This document shows, one piece after another, positions 54,601 to 63,625 of a stretch of 64,000 nt of DNA (position 1 is the stretch's first letter; every line of letters starts with the position of its first letter). A program made the translations under genes and the position numbers. The notes below the pieces were generated by a model that ran no database searches, was not told the DNA's origin, and worked only from the letters and a program-made list of their open reading frames with translations. Source of the DNA: Streptomyces anulatus (GTDB lineage Bacteria; Actinomycetota; Actinomycetes; Streptomycetales; Streptomycetaceae); the NCBI RefSeq assembly GCF_000721175.1, contig NZ_JOEZ01000008.1:124001-188000 (forward strand), read 5' to 3'.

Positions 54601-56238
54601 ATGAACAGTGGAGCGAAGGTCGCCGTCATCGGCGGAGCGTTCGTCCTGGTGGCCGGTGGGATCGGCTATGGGGCGTACAGCATGCTCGGGGACGCGGGCG
54701 GCGGGGGCGGCGGTATGCGGAGCGCGTCCGAGTCGTCGAAGGTGAAGACAGGACCGCCGAGCGCGGAGGAGATAGCCGAGACGTCGAAGAGCTTCTTCGA
54801 CGCGTGGACGGCCGGGGACGCGACGGCGGCGGCCCTCCTCACGAACAACGAGGCGGGCGCGGAGCCGGTGCTCGCCTCGTACGGCGAGGACGCCAGCATA
54901 GGCAAGGTGAAGATCACCCCGGGCCCGGCCGTCGGCACGAAGGTGCCCTACACGGTCAAGGCCACCGTCTCGTACGACGGGAAGTCCAAGCCCTTGTCGT
55001 ACGCCTCGGAGCTGACGGTCGTACGCGGCCTGACGACGGGCAAGGCGCTGGTCGACTGGGCGCCGACGGTCGTGCACCCGCAGTTGACGGAGGGCGCGAC
55101 GCTGAGGACCGGCGAGTCCTCGACGCCGACGATCGAGGCCGTCGACCACGACGGGACGGTACTGACCAAGGAGAAGTACCCCTCGCTCGGGCCGATCCTG
55201 GACACGCTGCGCGAGAAGTACGGAAAGAGCGCGGGCGGTTCGGCCGGCATCGAGACGTGGATCGAGCCCGCCGACGAGGCTCAGCCGGACATCACCTTGG
55301 TGACCCTCGCCAAGGGCAGGCCCGGCAAGGTGCAGACGACGCTGGACGCGGGAGCGCAGGCGGCGGCGGAGCAGACGGTGAAGAAGTACGCGCAGGCCTC
55401 CGTGGTCGCGGTGAAGCCGTCCACCGGGGCGATCCGCGCGGTGGCCAACAACCCGGCGACGGGGTTCAACGCGGCGCTGCAGGGAAAGCAGGCGCCCGGC
55501 TCCACGCTGAAGATCATGACGGCGGCGATGCTGCTGGAGAAGGGGCTCGTCACGGCGAACAAGGCGGTGGAGTGCCCCGAGGAAGCGATATGGCAAGGCC
55601 GCAGGTTCCACAACCTGAAGAATTTCTCGCTGCCGGACGGCTCCACCTTCACCCAGAGCTTCGCCCGTTCCTGCAACACCGCCTTCATCAAGCTGATCGA
55701 CGACACGAAGGACGACGCCGCCCTGCCCAAGATCGCCCGGGACGTCTTCGGGATCGGCCTGGACTGGCAGACCGGTGTGGTCACCACGGACGGCAGCGTG
55801 CCGGAGGAGGTGGGCGGCGAGGCGGCCGCCCAGTACATCGGCCAGGGCACCGTCCAGATGAACGTCCTCAACATGGCGTCCATCACCGCCACCGCCCGCA
55901 CCGGCACCTTCCGGCAGCCGGTCATCGTCCCGCAGTCCCTGGACAACCGGGAGTTGGCGACGGCTTCGCGCTCGTTGCCCACGTCGGTCACGCAGCAGCT
56001 GAACACGATGATGCGCGCCACGGCGGCCTGGGGCACCGGTGCGAAGGCCATGGCCTCGGTCGGCGGCGACAAGGGAGCGAAGACGGGCTCGGCGGAGGTC
56101 GACGGGCAGGAGACCTCCAACAGCTGGTTCACCGGCTTCAGCGACGACCTCGCGGCCGCGGCGGTCGTCCAGACCGGAGGCCACGGCGGCGACGCGGCGG
56201 GCCCGGTCGTGGCGGAGGTGCTGAAGGCGGGCCGCTGA
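54601..56238 (+). CDS. MecA-like penicillin-binding transpeptidase
   Basis: A 545-residue class B-type PBP. N-terminal membrane anchor (AVIGGAFVLVAGGIGYGAY), NTF2-like MecA-N domain (SAEEIAETSKSFFDAWTAGD), then a transpeptidase domain with SxxK = STLK (APGSTLKIMTAAML), SxN = SCN (ARSCNTAF) and KTGS (GAKTGSAEV). It cross-links peptidoglycan outside the membrane; MecA-type members often bind beta-lactams poorly. The ATG at 54601 follows GGGGAGGGGAC; the upstream ATG in the palindrome is less likely. In relatives two such genes stand in tandem; here there is one. Confidence 0.93.
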   Translation: MNSGAKVAVIGGAFVLVAGGIGYGAYSMLGDAGGGGGGMRSASESSKVKTGPPSAEEIAETSKSFFDAWTAGDATAAALLTNNEAGAEPVLASYGEDASIGKVKITPGPAVGTKVPYTVKATVSYDGKSKPLSYASELTVVRGLTTGKALVDWAPTVVHPQLTEGATLRTGESSTPTIEAVDHDGTVLTKEKYPSLGPILDTLREKYGKSAGGSAGIETWIEPADEAQPDITLVTLAKGRPGKVQTTLDAGAQAAAEQTVKKYAQASVVAVKPSTGAIRAVANNPATGFNAALQGKQAPGSTLKIMTAAMLLEKGLVTANKAVECPEEAIWQGRRFHNLKNFSLPDGSTFTQSFARSCNTAFIKLIDDTKDDAALPKIARDVFGIGLDWQTGVVTTDGSVPEEVGGEAAAQYIGQGTVQMNVLNMASITATARTGTFRQPVIVPQSLDNRELATASRSLPTSVTQQLNTMMRATAAWGTGAKAMASVGGDKGAKTGSAEVDGQETSNSWFTGFSDDLAAAAVVQTGGHGGDAAGPVVAEVLKAGR

Positions 56239-56270
56239 GGCCCCGGGGTCCGACGTGACGGGCGGCGGGC

Positions 56271-56843
56271 CTACCCCGCCGCCCAGTCCCCCCGCCCCGC
56301 CAGGTCCAGCACCAGCGCGGCGATGTTCCACGCGTCGTCGTCGCCCCGGTGGTGGCGGCCCTCCAGCGGGAGGCCGGCCACCTCCAGCGCCTGCGCCATG
56401 CCGGGCCGGCGGCGCAGCCCGTAGGAATCGGTGAAGGCGACCTTGGCGTTCGTATGCCGCCGCCCGAACGGGTACTCCACGCCCGTCGCCCGGCACTGGC
56501 GGGTGAACTGGCCGCGGTCGTAGTCGCCCCAACTGGCCCACGGCAGAAGGCCCGTACGGTGCTCGGCGGCCAGCTTCCGGCAGGCCTCGGCGAAGGACAG
56601 GCCGCCGTCCACCTCCGTCTGCGTCAGCCCGGTCAGCTCCGTGCAGAAGGGGCTGACCGTCGAGCGCGCGGGCCGGACCAGCAACCGGTGCTTGGCCAGC
56701 CGCTCGCCCGCGCGCAGGTCGACGACGGTGAGACCGATCTCGATGATCTCGCTCACCTGGCCGGCCGGCGGCCGCCCTTCCCAGCAGGTCGCCTCGACGT
56801 CGACCACGTTCAGCACATGCTCGCTCTGCTCCCCCATGTCCAT
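56271..56843 (-). CDS. DEDDh 3'-5' exonuclease
   Basis: A 190-residue DnaQ-like exonuclease. The four acidic residues and His are visible: VVDVEATCW, SEIIEIGLTVVD, WGDYDRGQF, and HHRGDDDAWNIA. Resembles the RNase T/ERI-1-like proteins of actinobacteria, so RNA or short DNA may be the substrate. Starts at 56843 or 56837 (MGEQSEHVLNVV); neither has a strong ribosome site. Confidence 0.88.
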   Translation of the reverse strand: MDMGEQSEHVLNVVDVEATCWEGRPPAGQVSEIIEIGLTVVDLRAGERLAKHRLLVRPARSTVSPFCTELTGLTQTEVDGGLSFAEACRKLAAEHRTGLLPWASWGDYDRGQFTRQCRATGVEYPFGRRHTNAKVAFTDSYGLRRRPGMAQALEVAGLPLEGRHHRGDDDAWNIAALVLDLAGRGDWAAG

Positions 56844-56875
56844 GAGGGCGAGCGTAGAAGGACCCCCGCCCCCGG

Positions 56876-58075
56876 TCATCCGGGTTTCGCGGCCCCGCTC
56901 CCGGAGTGCGCGGCGGCGGACCCGGGCGACTCAGCACGCGGTACGCCCGGTTCGGGCAGGGTGCGGAAGAACAGCCAGCTCAGCACCGGCATCAGCACGA
57001 GCGGTGCCAGGGCGGTCCGCAGGGACGTGGCGTCGGCGAGGCTGCCGATGGCGGGGCTCGCCAGGCCGCCGATGCTGACGGTCAGGCCGAGGGTGATCCC
57101 GCTGGCGGTGCCGACCCGGGAGGGCAGGTAGTCCTGGCCGAGTGTGACCTGCAACGAGAAGGGCACGAACAGGCCGGCCGAGGTCAGTGCCACGAACAGG
57201 TAGATCGCCGGGCCGGGCACCCACACCACACCCGCTACGGCCGCGGCCGTGATCAGGTACGACCAGCGCGAGATCGCCACCCGGTCCCACCGGGCCGCCA
57301 GGGACCCGCCGAGCACCGAGCCGACCGTGCTGCCGAGGTAGAGCACGGTCAGGGCCGCGGTGCCCGTGGCCGTGCCGCCGCCCAGACGCTGGCGGACGTA
57401 CAGCGAGATGAAGGTGCTCAGGCCGATGAAGGCGATCGACCGGAAGACCACGGCCAGGGACAGCTTCACGAAGGAGGGGACGTCGTCGCTCCCGGCCGCC
57501 GGCGGCGTACGGGGTCCGGCGGCCTGCCGCCGCTGCAGGACACGCACCACGGGCAGGCACAGCGCGGCGCCGGCGAGGGCCGGCAGCACGAGCAGGGGCG
57601 TCCAGCGCAGTCCTCCCGTGGCCACCACGGCGGCGACCATGAGCGGGGCCAGGGCGAAGCCGATCGTGCCGCCCATGGAGAACCAGCCCATGGCCCGGTG
57701 GCTGCCCCGGCCGGCGATGCGGGCGACGCGGGCGGATTCGGGGTGGTAGGCGGCGACCCCGATCCCCGACAGCGCGACGAACGCCAGGGTGAGCGGGTAG
57801 GAGCCGCTCAGGCCGCTCAGCGCGATGCCGGCACCGCCGAGGAGCGTGCTGACCGGCAGCAGCCACGGCATGGCCCAGCGGTCGGTGAGGGCGCCGAACA
57901 CCGGCTGCGCCACGGAGGACAGCAGCGAGGCGGCCAGCACGATGCCCGAGGCGACCGCGAGGGAGTAGGAACGCTCGGCGATGAAGAACGGCACCAGGGC
58001 CGCCACGGAGCCTTGGTAGATGTCGACACAGGCATGGCCCACGGACAGCAGAACGATCGGCGTGTTCCTTCGCAT
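56876..58075 (-). CDS. MFS transporter (fosmidomycin-resistance Fsr-like)
   Basis: A 399-residue 12-helix major facilitator. It opens with LLSVGHACVDIYQGSVAALV and the family feature GIGVAAYHPESARVA, which resemble the Fsr group of efflux pumps. Substrate unknown. It is divergent from an AraC regulator across only 54 bp, which suggests local control by that regulator. The C-terminus is Ser/Gly-rich. Confidence 0.9.
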   Translation of the reverse strand: MRRNTPIVLLSVGHACVDIYQGSVAALVPFFIAERSYSLAVASGIVLAASLLSSVAQPVFGALTDRWAMPWLLPVSTLLGGAGIALSGLSGSYPLTLAFVALSGIGVAAYHPESARVARIAGRGSHRAMGWFSMGGTIGFALAPLMVAAVVATGGLRWTPLLVLPALAGAALCLPVVRVLQRRQAAGPRTPPAAGSDDVPSFVKLSLAVVFRSIAFIGLSTFISLYVRQRLGGGTATGTAALTVLYLGSTVGSVLGGSLAARWDRVAISRWSYLITAAAVAGVVWVPGPAIYLFVALTSAGLFVPFSLQVTLGQDYLPSRVGTASGITLGLTVSIGGLASPAIGSLADATSLRTALAPLVLMPVLSWLFFRTLPEPGVPRAESPGSAAAHSGSGAAKPG

Positions 58076-58129
58076 CACGCCATGCTCCGGCCCGGAAGCC
58101 CTGTCGCGCTTTCGATAAACTGCCAGGTG

Positions 58130-58888
58130 ATGACGAACATCCGCCACGCTGCCGTCCGCCACGATCCCGTGGCCCCGACCCGCACGCGGCGGCTGGCTCC
58201 CGGCGGCTCGATCGACGCCCACCGGCACGACGACCACCAGATCGTCTACGCCGGGCGCGGGGTACTGACCGTCACGACCGGCGAGGGATCCTGGGTGGCC
58301 CCGGGCACCCGCGCGATCTGGGTCCCCGCCGGCGTCGTGCACGCGCACCGGGCCTACGGCGAACTCGATCTGCACCTGGTCGGGCTGCCCGTCACCGAGA
58401 ATCCGCTCGGCCTCGACGCACCGACCGTGCTCACCGTCAGCCCCCTGCTGCGCGAGCTGCTCATCGCCTACACCCGCGCCGATGGCGACGACCGCCCCGA
58501 ACGGGCCCGCCTTCGCGCGGTGCTCCTCGACCAGCTGCGGGCCTCCGCGCAGCAGCCGCTGCACCTGCCCACCCCCACCGCACCCCTGCTGCGCGCCCTG
58601 TGCGGCATCCTGCAGGCCGACCCGGGCGACGGCCGTACGCTCGCCGAACTCGGCCGCCAGGTCGGGGCGAGCGACCGCACCCTGTCCCGGCTGTTCCGCA
58701 GTGACCTCGGCATGACGTTCCCGCAGTGGCGCACCCAGCTCCGCCTCCACCACGCCCTGATCCTCCTGACCGAGCGGACGCCGGTGACCGCCGTGGCGCA
58801 TCGGTGCGGCTGGTCGTCCACCAGCGCCTTCATCGAGGTCTTCCGCCGCACCTTCGGCCACACCCCGGGCTCCCACCCGACGGGTTGA
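58130..58888 (+). CDS. AraC-family regulator (cupin plus HTH)
   Basis: A 252-residue regulator. N-terminal cupin sensor (IDAHRHDDHQIVYAGRGVLTV-like, given as DAHRHDDHQIVYAG; WVPAGVVHAHRAYG) and C-terminal double HTH (LAELGRQVGASDRTLSRLFR and VTAVAHRCGWSSTSAFIEVF). Divergent from the MFS gene; such pairs usually regulate an exporter in response to its substrate. A TAAACT-like -10 lies in the 54-bp gap. Confidence 0.93.
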   Translation: MTNIRHAAVRHDPVAPTRTRRLAPGGSIDAHRHDDHQIVYAGRGVLTVTTGEGSWVAPGTRAIWVPAGVVHAHRAYGELDLHLVGLPVTENPLGLDAPTVLTVSPLLRELLIAYTRADGDDRPERARLRAVLLDQLRASAQQPLHLPTPTAPLLRALCGILQADPGDGRTLAELGRQVGASDRTLSRLFRSDLGMTFPQWRTQLRLHHALILLTERTPVTAVAHRCGWSSTSAFIEVFRRTFGHTPGSHPTG

Positions 58889-58948
58889 GAGCCCGCACAC
58901 GTCCGGCCGGGGGCTCGCGCCCATCACAGCCCTGCCCGCACACGACGT

Positions 58949-58990
58949 GATGCCCCCCGCCCCTGCGGACTGGCAGGGGCGGGGGGCATC
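58949..58990. terminator. Bidirectional terminator, 18-bp perfect stem
   Basis: GATGCCCCCCGCCCCTGC pairs perfectly with GCAGGGGCGGGGGGCATC around a 6-base loop (GGACTG). It lies between the convergent AraC and AGCS genes, 60 and 16 bases from their stops. Confidence 0.88.
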
Positions 58991-59005
58991 AGCGGGGGGT
59001 CATGC

Positions 59006-60565
59006 TCAGACGTTCGCCTTCTCCGGCTCTCCGCCCTTGTCCCCGTCGGCTCCTTCGGTTCCGTCGGCTCCGCCGGTTCCACCGAGCTTCCGGACCCGGA
59101 CGTATTCGAGGAAGGTGTTGAGCTCGCGCTTGACGACGGGCGCGAGGAGGTAGAGGCCGATGATGTTGATGACGGCGAGAGTGAAGAGCACCGCGTCGGC
59201 CAGGTCGATGAGGGTCTGCAGGGTGAGCAGCGACCCGGCGACCGCGAACAGGGTGTAGAGGACCTTGTAGACGGTCTCGCTGGTGCGGCTGCGGCCGAAG
59301 AGGTACGTCCAGGACTTGAGGCCGTAGTAGCCCCAGGTGAGGACCGTGGAGAACGCGAAGAGAATCACCGCGACGGTCAGGACGTACGGGAACCAGGGCA
59401 GCACGGTCTCGAACGCGTCCGAGGTGATCGTCACGCCGCCGATGGACTCACCGTCGCGGGCCTCGCCCCAGCTGGCGGGGTTGGCGATGACGATGGTCAG
59501 CGCGGTCATGGTGCAGACGACGACCGTGTCGATGAACGGCTCCAGCAGGGCGACCAGGCCCTCGCTCGCCGGGTGCTTGGTCTTGACCGCGGAGTGCGCG
59601 ATCGGCGCGGAGCCGAGACCGGCCTCGTTGGAGAAAGCGGCCCGCTTGAACCCGATGATCAGTGCACCGAGCACACCGCCCGCGACACCCTCGGGGTTGA
59701 ACGCGCCCTCGATGATCGTGCCGATCGCGGCGGGCACCGCGGTGACGTTGACCAGGATGACCACGAGACACGCGACGATGTAGAGGCCGGCCATCGCGGG
59801 GATGAGCCTGCTGGTGACCGAGGCGATGGAGCGGATGCCGCCGAGCAGCACGATGCCGACGAGCGCGGCCACGAGGATGCCGAAGAAGAGCGCCCCGGCG
59901 GAGGAGCCCATCGCACCGTCCTCGCCGCCGGTGACGGAGACGAGCTGCGCGTAGGACTGGTTGACCTGGAAGAGGTTGCCGCCGAAGAGCCCGAAGAACA
60001 GGATCATGATCGAGGCGAGGACGGCGAGTACCTTGCCGAGGCTCTTGCCGTTCTTGCCGAAGCGTTCGGCCAGGCCCTTGGGCAGGTAGTGCATCGGCCC
60101 GCCGGAGACGGTGCCGTCGGCGTGGACCTCGCGGTACTTCACGCCGAGGGTGACCTCGACGAACTTGGTGGCCATGCCGAGGAGACCACAGAGGATCATC
60201 CAGAACGTGGCTCCGGCGCCGCCGATGGAGACGGCGACGGCCACACCGGCGATGTTGCCGAGTCCGACCGTGCCGGAGACGGCGGCGGTCAGCGCCTGGA
60301 AGTGGTTGACCTCGCCCGCCGAGTCCTTGTCGTCGTACTTGCCGCGCACCACGTCGAGGGCGAGACGGAACTTGCGCACCTGGACGAATCCGAACCAGCC
60401 GGTGAAGACGAGGCCGGCCACCACGAGCCAGGTGACGATGAGCGGCACCTCCGCCCCGGCGATTTTGACGGAGTAGAAGACGATCCCGCCCAGCCATTCG
60501 GCTATGGGCTCGAAGAATCCGCTGACGGATTCGTCGATGTTCTCGGTGATGGAGTCGAGTGTCAC
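59006..60565 (-). CDS. Sodium:alanine symporter (AGCS family)
   Basis: A 519-residue amino-acid:cation symporter with about 11 helices. Signatures: AVSGTVGLGNIAGVAVAVSI (family signature), GGPMHYLPKGLAERFGK, FKRAAFSNEAGLGSAPIAHS, and CTMTALTIVIANP. Imports alanine or glycine with Na+. The GTG at 60565 (VTLDSITENIDESVSG) has GAGGT 9 bases upstream. The C-terminus is a charged Gly/Asp/Glu tail. Monocistronic, with a shared terminator at its 3' end. Confidence 0.94.
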   Translation of the reverse strand: MTLDSITENIDESVSGFFEPIAEWLGGIVFYSVKIAGAEVPLIVTWLVVAGLVFTGWFGFVQVRKFRLALDVVRGKYDDKDSAGEVNHFQALTAAVSGTVGLGNIAGVAVAVSIGGAGATFWMILCGLLGMATKFVEVTLGVKYREVHADGTVSGGPMHYLPKGLAERFGKNGKSLGKVLAVLASIMILFFGLFGGNLFQVNQSYAQLVSVTGGEDGAMGSSAGALFFGILVAALVGIVLLGGIRSIASVTSRLIPAMAGLYIVACLVVILVNVTAVPAAIGTIIEGAFNPEGVAGGVLGALIIGFKRAAFSNEAGLGSAPIAHSAVKTKHPASEGLVALLEPFIDTVVVCTMTALTIVIANPASWGEARDGESIGGVTITSDAFETVLPWFPYVLTVAVILFAFSTVLTWGYYGLKSWTYLFGRSRTSETVYKVLYTLFAVAGSLLTLQTLIDLADAVLFTLAVINIIGLYLLAPVVKRELNTFLEYVRVRKLGGTGGADGTEGADGDKGGEPEKANV

Positions 60566-61061
60566 GTTGGCTACCTCGATGACGCGGGAACGGCGGACTT
60601 GGGGGTGCCCTCGCCGGTCGGTGTGCGATGGGGGGATGAGCGAACGACGCTGTCCGGACGGCGATCCGGCGCGCCGCACGGGCGGGCTACGACGGTGATC
60701 GCTCTGACGTGCTGCCGGTTGAACCCCGGCACTCCGCTGCGACGGTGGTTCCGCCCGCGAAGTTGGGCATTTGTACCACGCCGTTTACCGATCCCTTAGT
60801 GGCGTGGGTCACATTCCGGAATATTGCGGGTGAAGATGCTGGGCAGGTGACGTCATCGTTATGCGGAACCCCGGATACGTTTATCGGACACCTATTTGAG
60901 GGACGGAGCGGCCTCGAACGGCCCATGGCGACGTCGGTCTCCGGGTGCACGCCCCGGCGAGGCGCATCAGCCCACCAGCCCCGCGCGGAACTCCTCCACC
61001 GCGGCGGAGACCTCGACCGGCATGAGGGCGTCGGCGATGAGGGGAACGCTCCTCCCGTCGT
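60566..61061. promoter_or_regulatory. Region upstream of the symporter, with two palindromes
   Basis: A 496-bp gap with no credible gene between the symporter start and the stop of the PucR-type gene (both minus strand). Less GC-rich than its surroundings around 60770-60900. It contains ATTCCGGAAT (60813-60822) and TGACGTCA (60848-60855), perfect short palindromes that may be regulatory. Confidence 0.5.
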
Positions 61062-62327
61062 CTACGTCTTGTGCGCGGGCCAGCCGAGAATCCGGGCCCC
61101 GATGACAGCGGTCTGCAGGGCGTAGCGGTGCCGGGGGTCGGCGGGGTCGGACCCGGTGAGCTGGTGGATGCGTTCGAGGCGGTACGTGAGTGCACGGACG
61201 CTCAAGGAGAGGTGCCGGGCGGCCTGGGTGGTGACGCAGCCGGCGTCGAAGTACGCCGCGAGGGTCTCCAGATGCGGTTCCGGGCCACCGCGGGCCTTGA
61301 GAAGCGGCCCCAGGGTGGTCCGGACGAGGTCCGCCATGGCCTGCCGGTCCCGTGTCAGCACCGGGTAGACGAGAAGGTCCGCGGCGTAGAGCACCGGGTC
61401 ATCCAGATCGAGACGGCCCGCCAGGTCCAGGGCCCGGAGTGCTTCCTCGTACGAGTGGACGACGCCACCGGCACCGGGGTGCGGCCGTCCGATCGCAGCC
61501 CGTCCGCCGTCGGTCGCGGCGTGGGCCTGCTTGGCGAAGTACGTGAGGACCCGGCGCTGGTCCCCGGGGGCGATGCAGATCAGCCGGCCGTCCTTGGTGG
61601 TGAGGAGGATGCTGCGCTCCCCGAAGCGACCGGTCACGGCCCGCTCCACGAGACGGGGCACGGAGTCTCCCTCCGCGTACGGGGTGGGGCCCTCGGCGAC
61701 GGCGACGGCATGCGCGTGGGAGAACCGCAGTCCGAGCCGCTCGGCGCGTTCGGCCAGGATCCCCGGTTCGCCGCTCCCGTACAGAAGATCGTCGATGAAC
61801 TCCCGGCGGGCGGCCTCCTGCTGCCGGACGGCGAGTTGCTCGGCACGTTCGTAGCCCTCGCAGAGCGCTTGGACGGCCAGTTGTACGGCGGCGAGCACGG
61901 GGTCGGACCCCGCGGGCCCGGTGGGCCAGGCAGCCCGGGTCCGGGACAGGTGGTTCACGACCAGGGCCCGCAGAGTGGTGCCGTTGACCGCGGCCCCTTC
62001 CCCGAAGGACCGGAGCTCTTCCAACTCGGCCTCGGCGAGCCCCTCTCCCGTTGCCGCGACCGCGTCCAGCAGAGCTTCGAATCCGGGATACGTCGGTGCA
62101 CCGGTCGACGGGGAACTACCGGGCTCACTCGGCGCGGGTGCGGCAGCCTGCCGCCCACCCTCGGGCGGCCTCACCGGCGACCGCGGGACCGGGGTCTTCC
62201 GGACGGCGGTGGGCTTGGGCGTTTGGCTCGCTGGCGCAGGCTTTCGTCCACGACGGACTACCTTCCGAAGTCTCGGCAAGCAGAGGGGCGGCTGCCCCTC
62301 CGACGCCGACCAGACTTCCCGGCACAC
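61062..62327 (-). CDS. PucR/CdaR-type transcriptional regulator
   Basis: A regulator of up to 421 residues. The C-terminal PucR HTH is clear: HLETLAAYFDAGCVTTQAARHL and SVRALTYRLERIHQLTG. The middle has the GGDEF-like CdaR domain (AAIGRPHPGAGGVVHSYEEA). The first 75 residues are basic then Pro-rich and without family character, so the true start is probably later. Located directly upstream of the symporter transcript, which it may regulate; members control purine, amino-acid or sugar-acid use. Confidence 0.87.
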   Translation of the reverse strand: MCREVWSASEGQPPLCLPRLRKVVRRGRKPAPASQTPKPTAVRKTPVPRSPVRPPEGGRQAAAPAPSEPGSSPSTGAPTYPGFEALLDAVAATGEGLAEAELEELRSFGEGAAVNGTTLRALVVNHLSRTRAAWPTGPAGSDPVLAAVQLAVQALCEGYERAEQLAVRQQEAARREFIDDLLYGSGEPGILAERAERLGLRFSHAHAVAVAEGPTPYAEGDSVPRLVERAVTGRFGERSILLTTKDGRLICIAPGDQRRVLTYFAKQAHAATDGGRAAIGRPHPGAGGVVHSYEEALRALDLAGRLDLDDPVLYAADLLVYPVLTRDRQAMADLVRTTLGPLLKARGGPEPHLETLAAYFDAGCVTTQAARHLSLSVRALTYRLERIHQLTGSDPADPRHRYALQTAVIGARILGWPAHKT

Positions 62328-62375
62328 CAGCGCGCATAGCGACGCGTTGCCCGCATCATAGTGGCGGGCGGGAGA

Positions 62376-62585
62376 TCAGCGCCCTGCGGCGTACGCGACG
62401 AAGCCCGCCCACGCGCCGGGGGTGACGGCGAGGCGAGGCCCTTGGACGCACTTGGAGTCGCGTACGTGGACGGCGTCCGTGGCGGTCGCGACCTCGACGC
62501 ACTCGTTGCTGTTGCTGCTGTCGCTGTAACTGCTCCTGACCCACGCCGGCGTGGAAGCGTCCCCGGCAGAGGTATCGCTGATCAT
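62376..62585 (-). CDS. DUF397 protein
   Basis: A 69-residue DUF397 protein with the family pattern WVRSSYSDSSNSNECVEVA followed by VHVRDSK and a terminal WAGFVAYA. Paired almost always with WhiJ-type XRE regulators, which it is thought to antagonise. Overlaps the XRE stop by 4 bases (62582-62585), so it is coupled. Confidence 0.93.
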   Translation of the reverse strand: MISDTSAGDASTPAWVRSSYSDSSNSNECVEVATATDAVHVRDSKCVQGPRLAVTPGAWAGFVAYAAGR

Positions 62586-63460
62586 GTCTCTCCCAGTACT
62601 TGCTCGATGAAGGCCCGCGACTCCCTCGGGTTGAGAGCCTGCGCCCGCAGGATGCCACACCGCAGCTCGATGATCCGGAGGTGCTTCGGGTCTGAGACCG
62701 GTCGGCTGCCGAAGTCACCCTCCGAGCGTCCCACCGCCGAGCCGTCCTTGAACTTCAGCACCTGCATCTCACCGCCCATTCCGGCATGCTCGTCGCGGCT
62801 GGTCGGCATCACCTGAACTTCAACATGCCGCAATTCGCCTACTTCAAGAAGCCGTTCGAGCTGCCGACGCCACACCATTCTGCCTCCGAGGTGGCGCCGT
62901 AGCGTCACCTCTTCCTGGACAAAACTGAGCTCCGGTGCGGGCGAGCGGCCGAAGACGGACTGCCGGGCCACGCGAGCGGCCACCAGCCTCTCCACCTCGT
63001 CCTGCGAGAACGCGGGCCTCCGCATCCCGAACAACGCCCGCGCGTACTCCTCGGTCTGCAAGAGGCCATGGATGTTGTGGCTGCCGTAGGCCGAGAGTTC
63101 CACCGCTGCGGCCTCAAGCTTTGCCAGCTCACGGATCTTCTTCGGGTACCGCACCTCTGCCAGGTCGGACTTCATCGCCGCGAGCTTGCCGCCCGCCCCC
63201 AGTGCCACGTCCACGCCGTCCATGAACTCCGGGCGCAGGATGCGCCGCCCGCCCTCGACCTTGTAGACGAGGTCCTCGCCGTACCCCATCGCAGCCCCGA
63301 GCTCACAGGCCCGCATTCCCGCCGCCTCGCGCCATGCCTTGATCTGACGGCCCACGGCGGCCACCACGGCCACCCCGGACTCGTCCTCCGGATCGACCTC
63401 CCAGCCGGGCTCGTCCACCCCGCCGTCCCCGAGCTCCGTGCCGTCGCCAACCACGCTCAT
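62582..63460 (-). CDS. XRE/DUF5753 (WhiJ-like) regulator
   Basis: A 292-residue regulator with an N-terminal XRE HTH (IKAWREAAGMRACELGAAMG ... VYKVEGGRRILRPE) and a C-terminal DUF5753 domain (HNIHGLLQTEEYARALF, VQVMPTSRDEHAGMGG). The ATG at 63460 gives a 30-residue acidic lead before the HTH. In Streptomyces such genes sit in WhiJ/AbaA-like clusters with DUF397 and an HATPase gene and influence development; all three parts are present here. Confidence 0.93.
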   Translation of the reverse strand: MSVVGDGTELGDGGVDEPGWEVDPEDESGVAVVAAVGRQIKAWREAAGMRACELGAAMGYGEDLVYKVEGGRRILRPEFMDGVDVALGAGGKLAAMKSDLAEVRYPKKIRELAKLEAAAVELSAYGSHNIHGLLQTEEYARALFGMRRPAFSQDEVERLVAARVARQSVFGRSPAPELSFVQEEVTLRRHLGGRMVWRRQLERLLEVGELRHVEVQVMPTSRDEHAGMGGEMQVLKFKDGSAVGRSEGDFGSRPVSDPKHLRIIELRCGILRAQALNPRESRAFIEQVLGET

Positions 63461-63625
63461 GCGAGCCCTCGCTTCCGAAGCAACTGCCGTTCTTCCATCA
63501 ACCGCGCCCCTTCCCCGCGCGTCACCGGGGACGGCCAGGACAACGCCGGACAAGCCCAGGACAGTGACCGTACGCAAGGGCTTCGTCACTGTTCACGGTA
63601 GGCAGGCGCGACCACGCTGGGTGAC

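Noticed and set aside
60848..60855. TGACGTCA as a defined regulator site
   Set aside because: An 8-bp palindrome alone occurs by chance and no matching regulator is evident. It is mentioned only as part of the intergenic entry.
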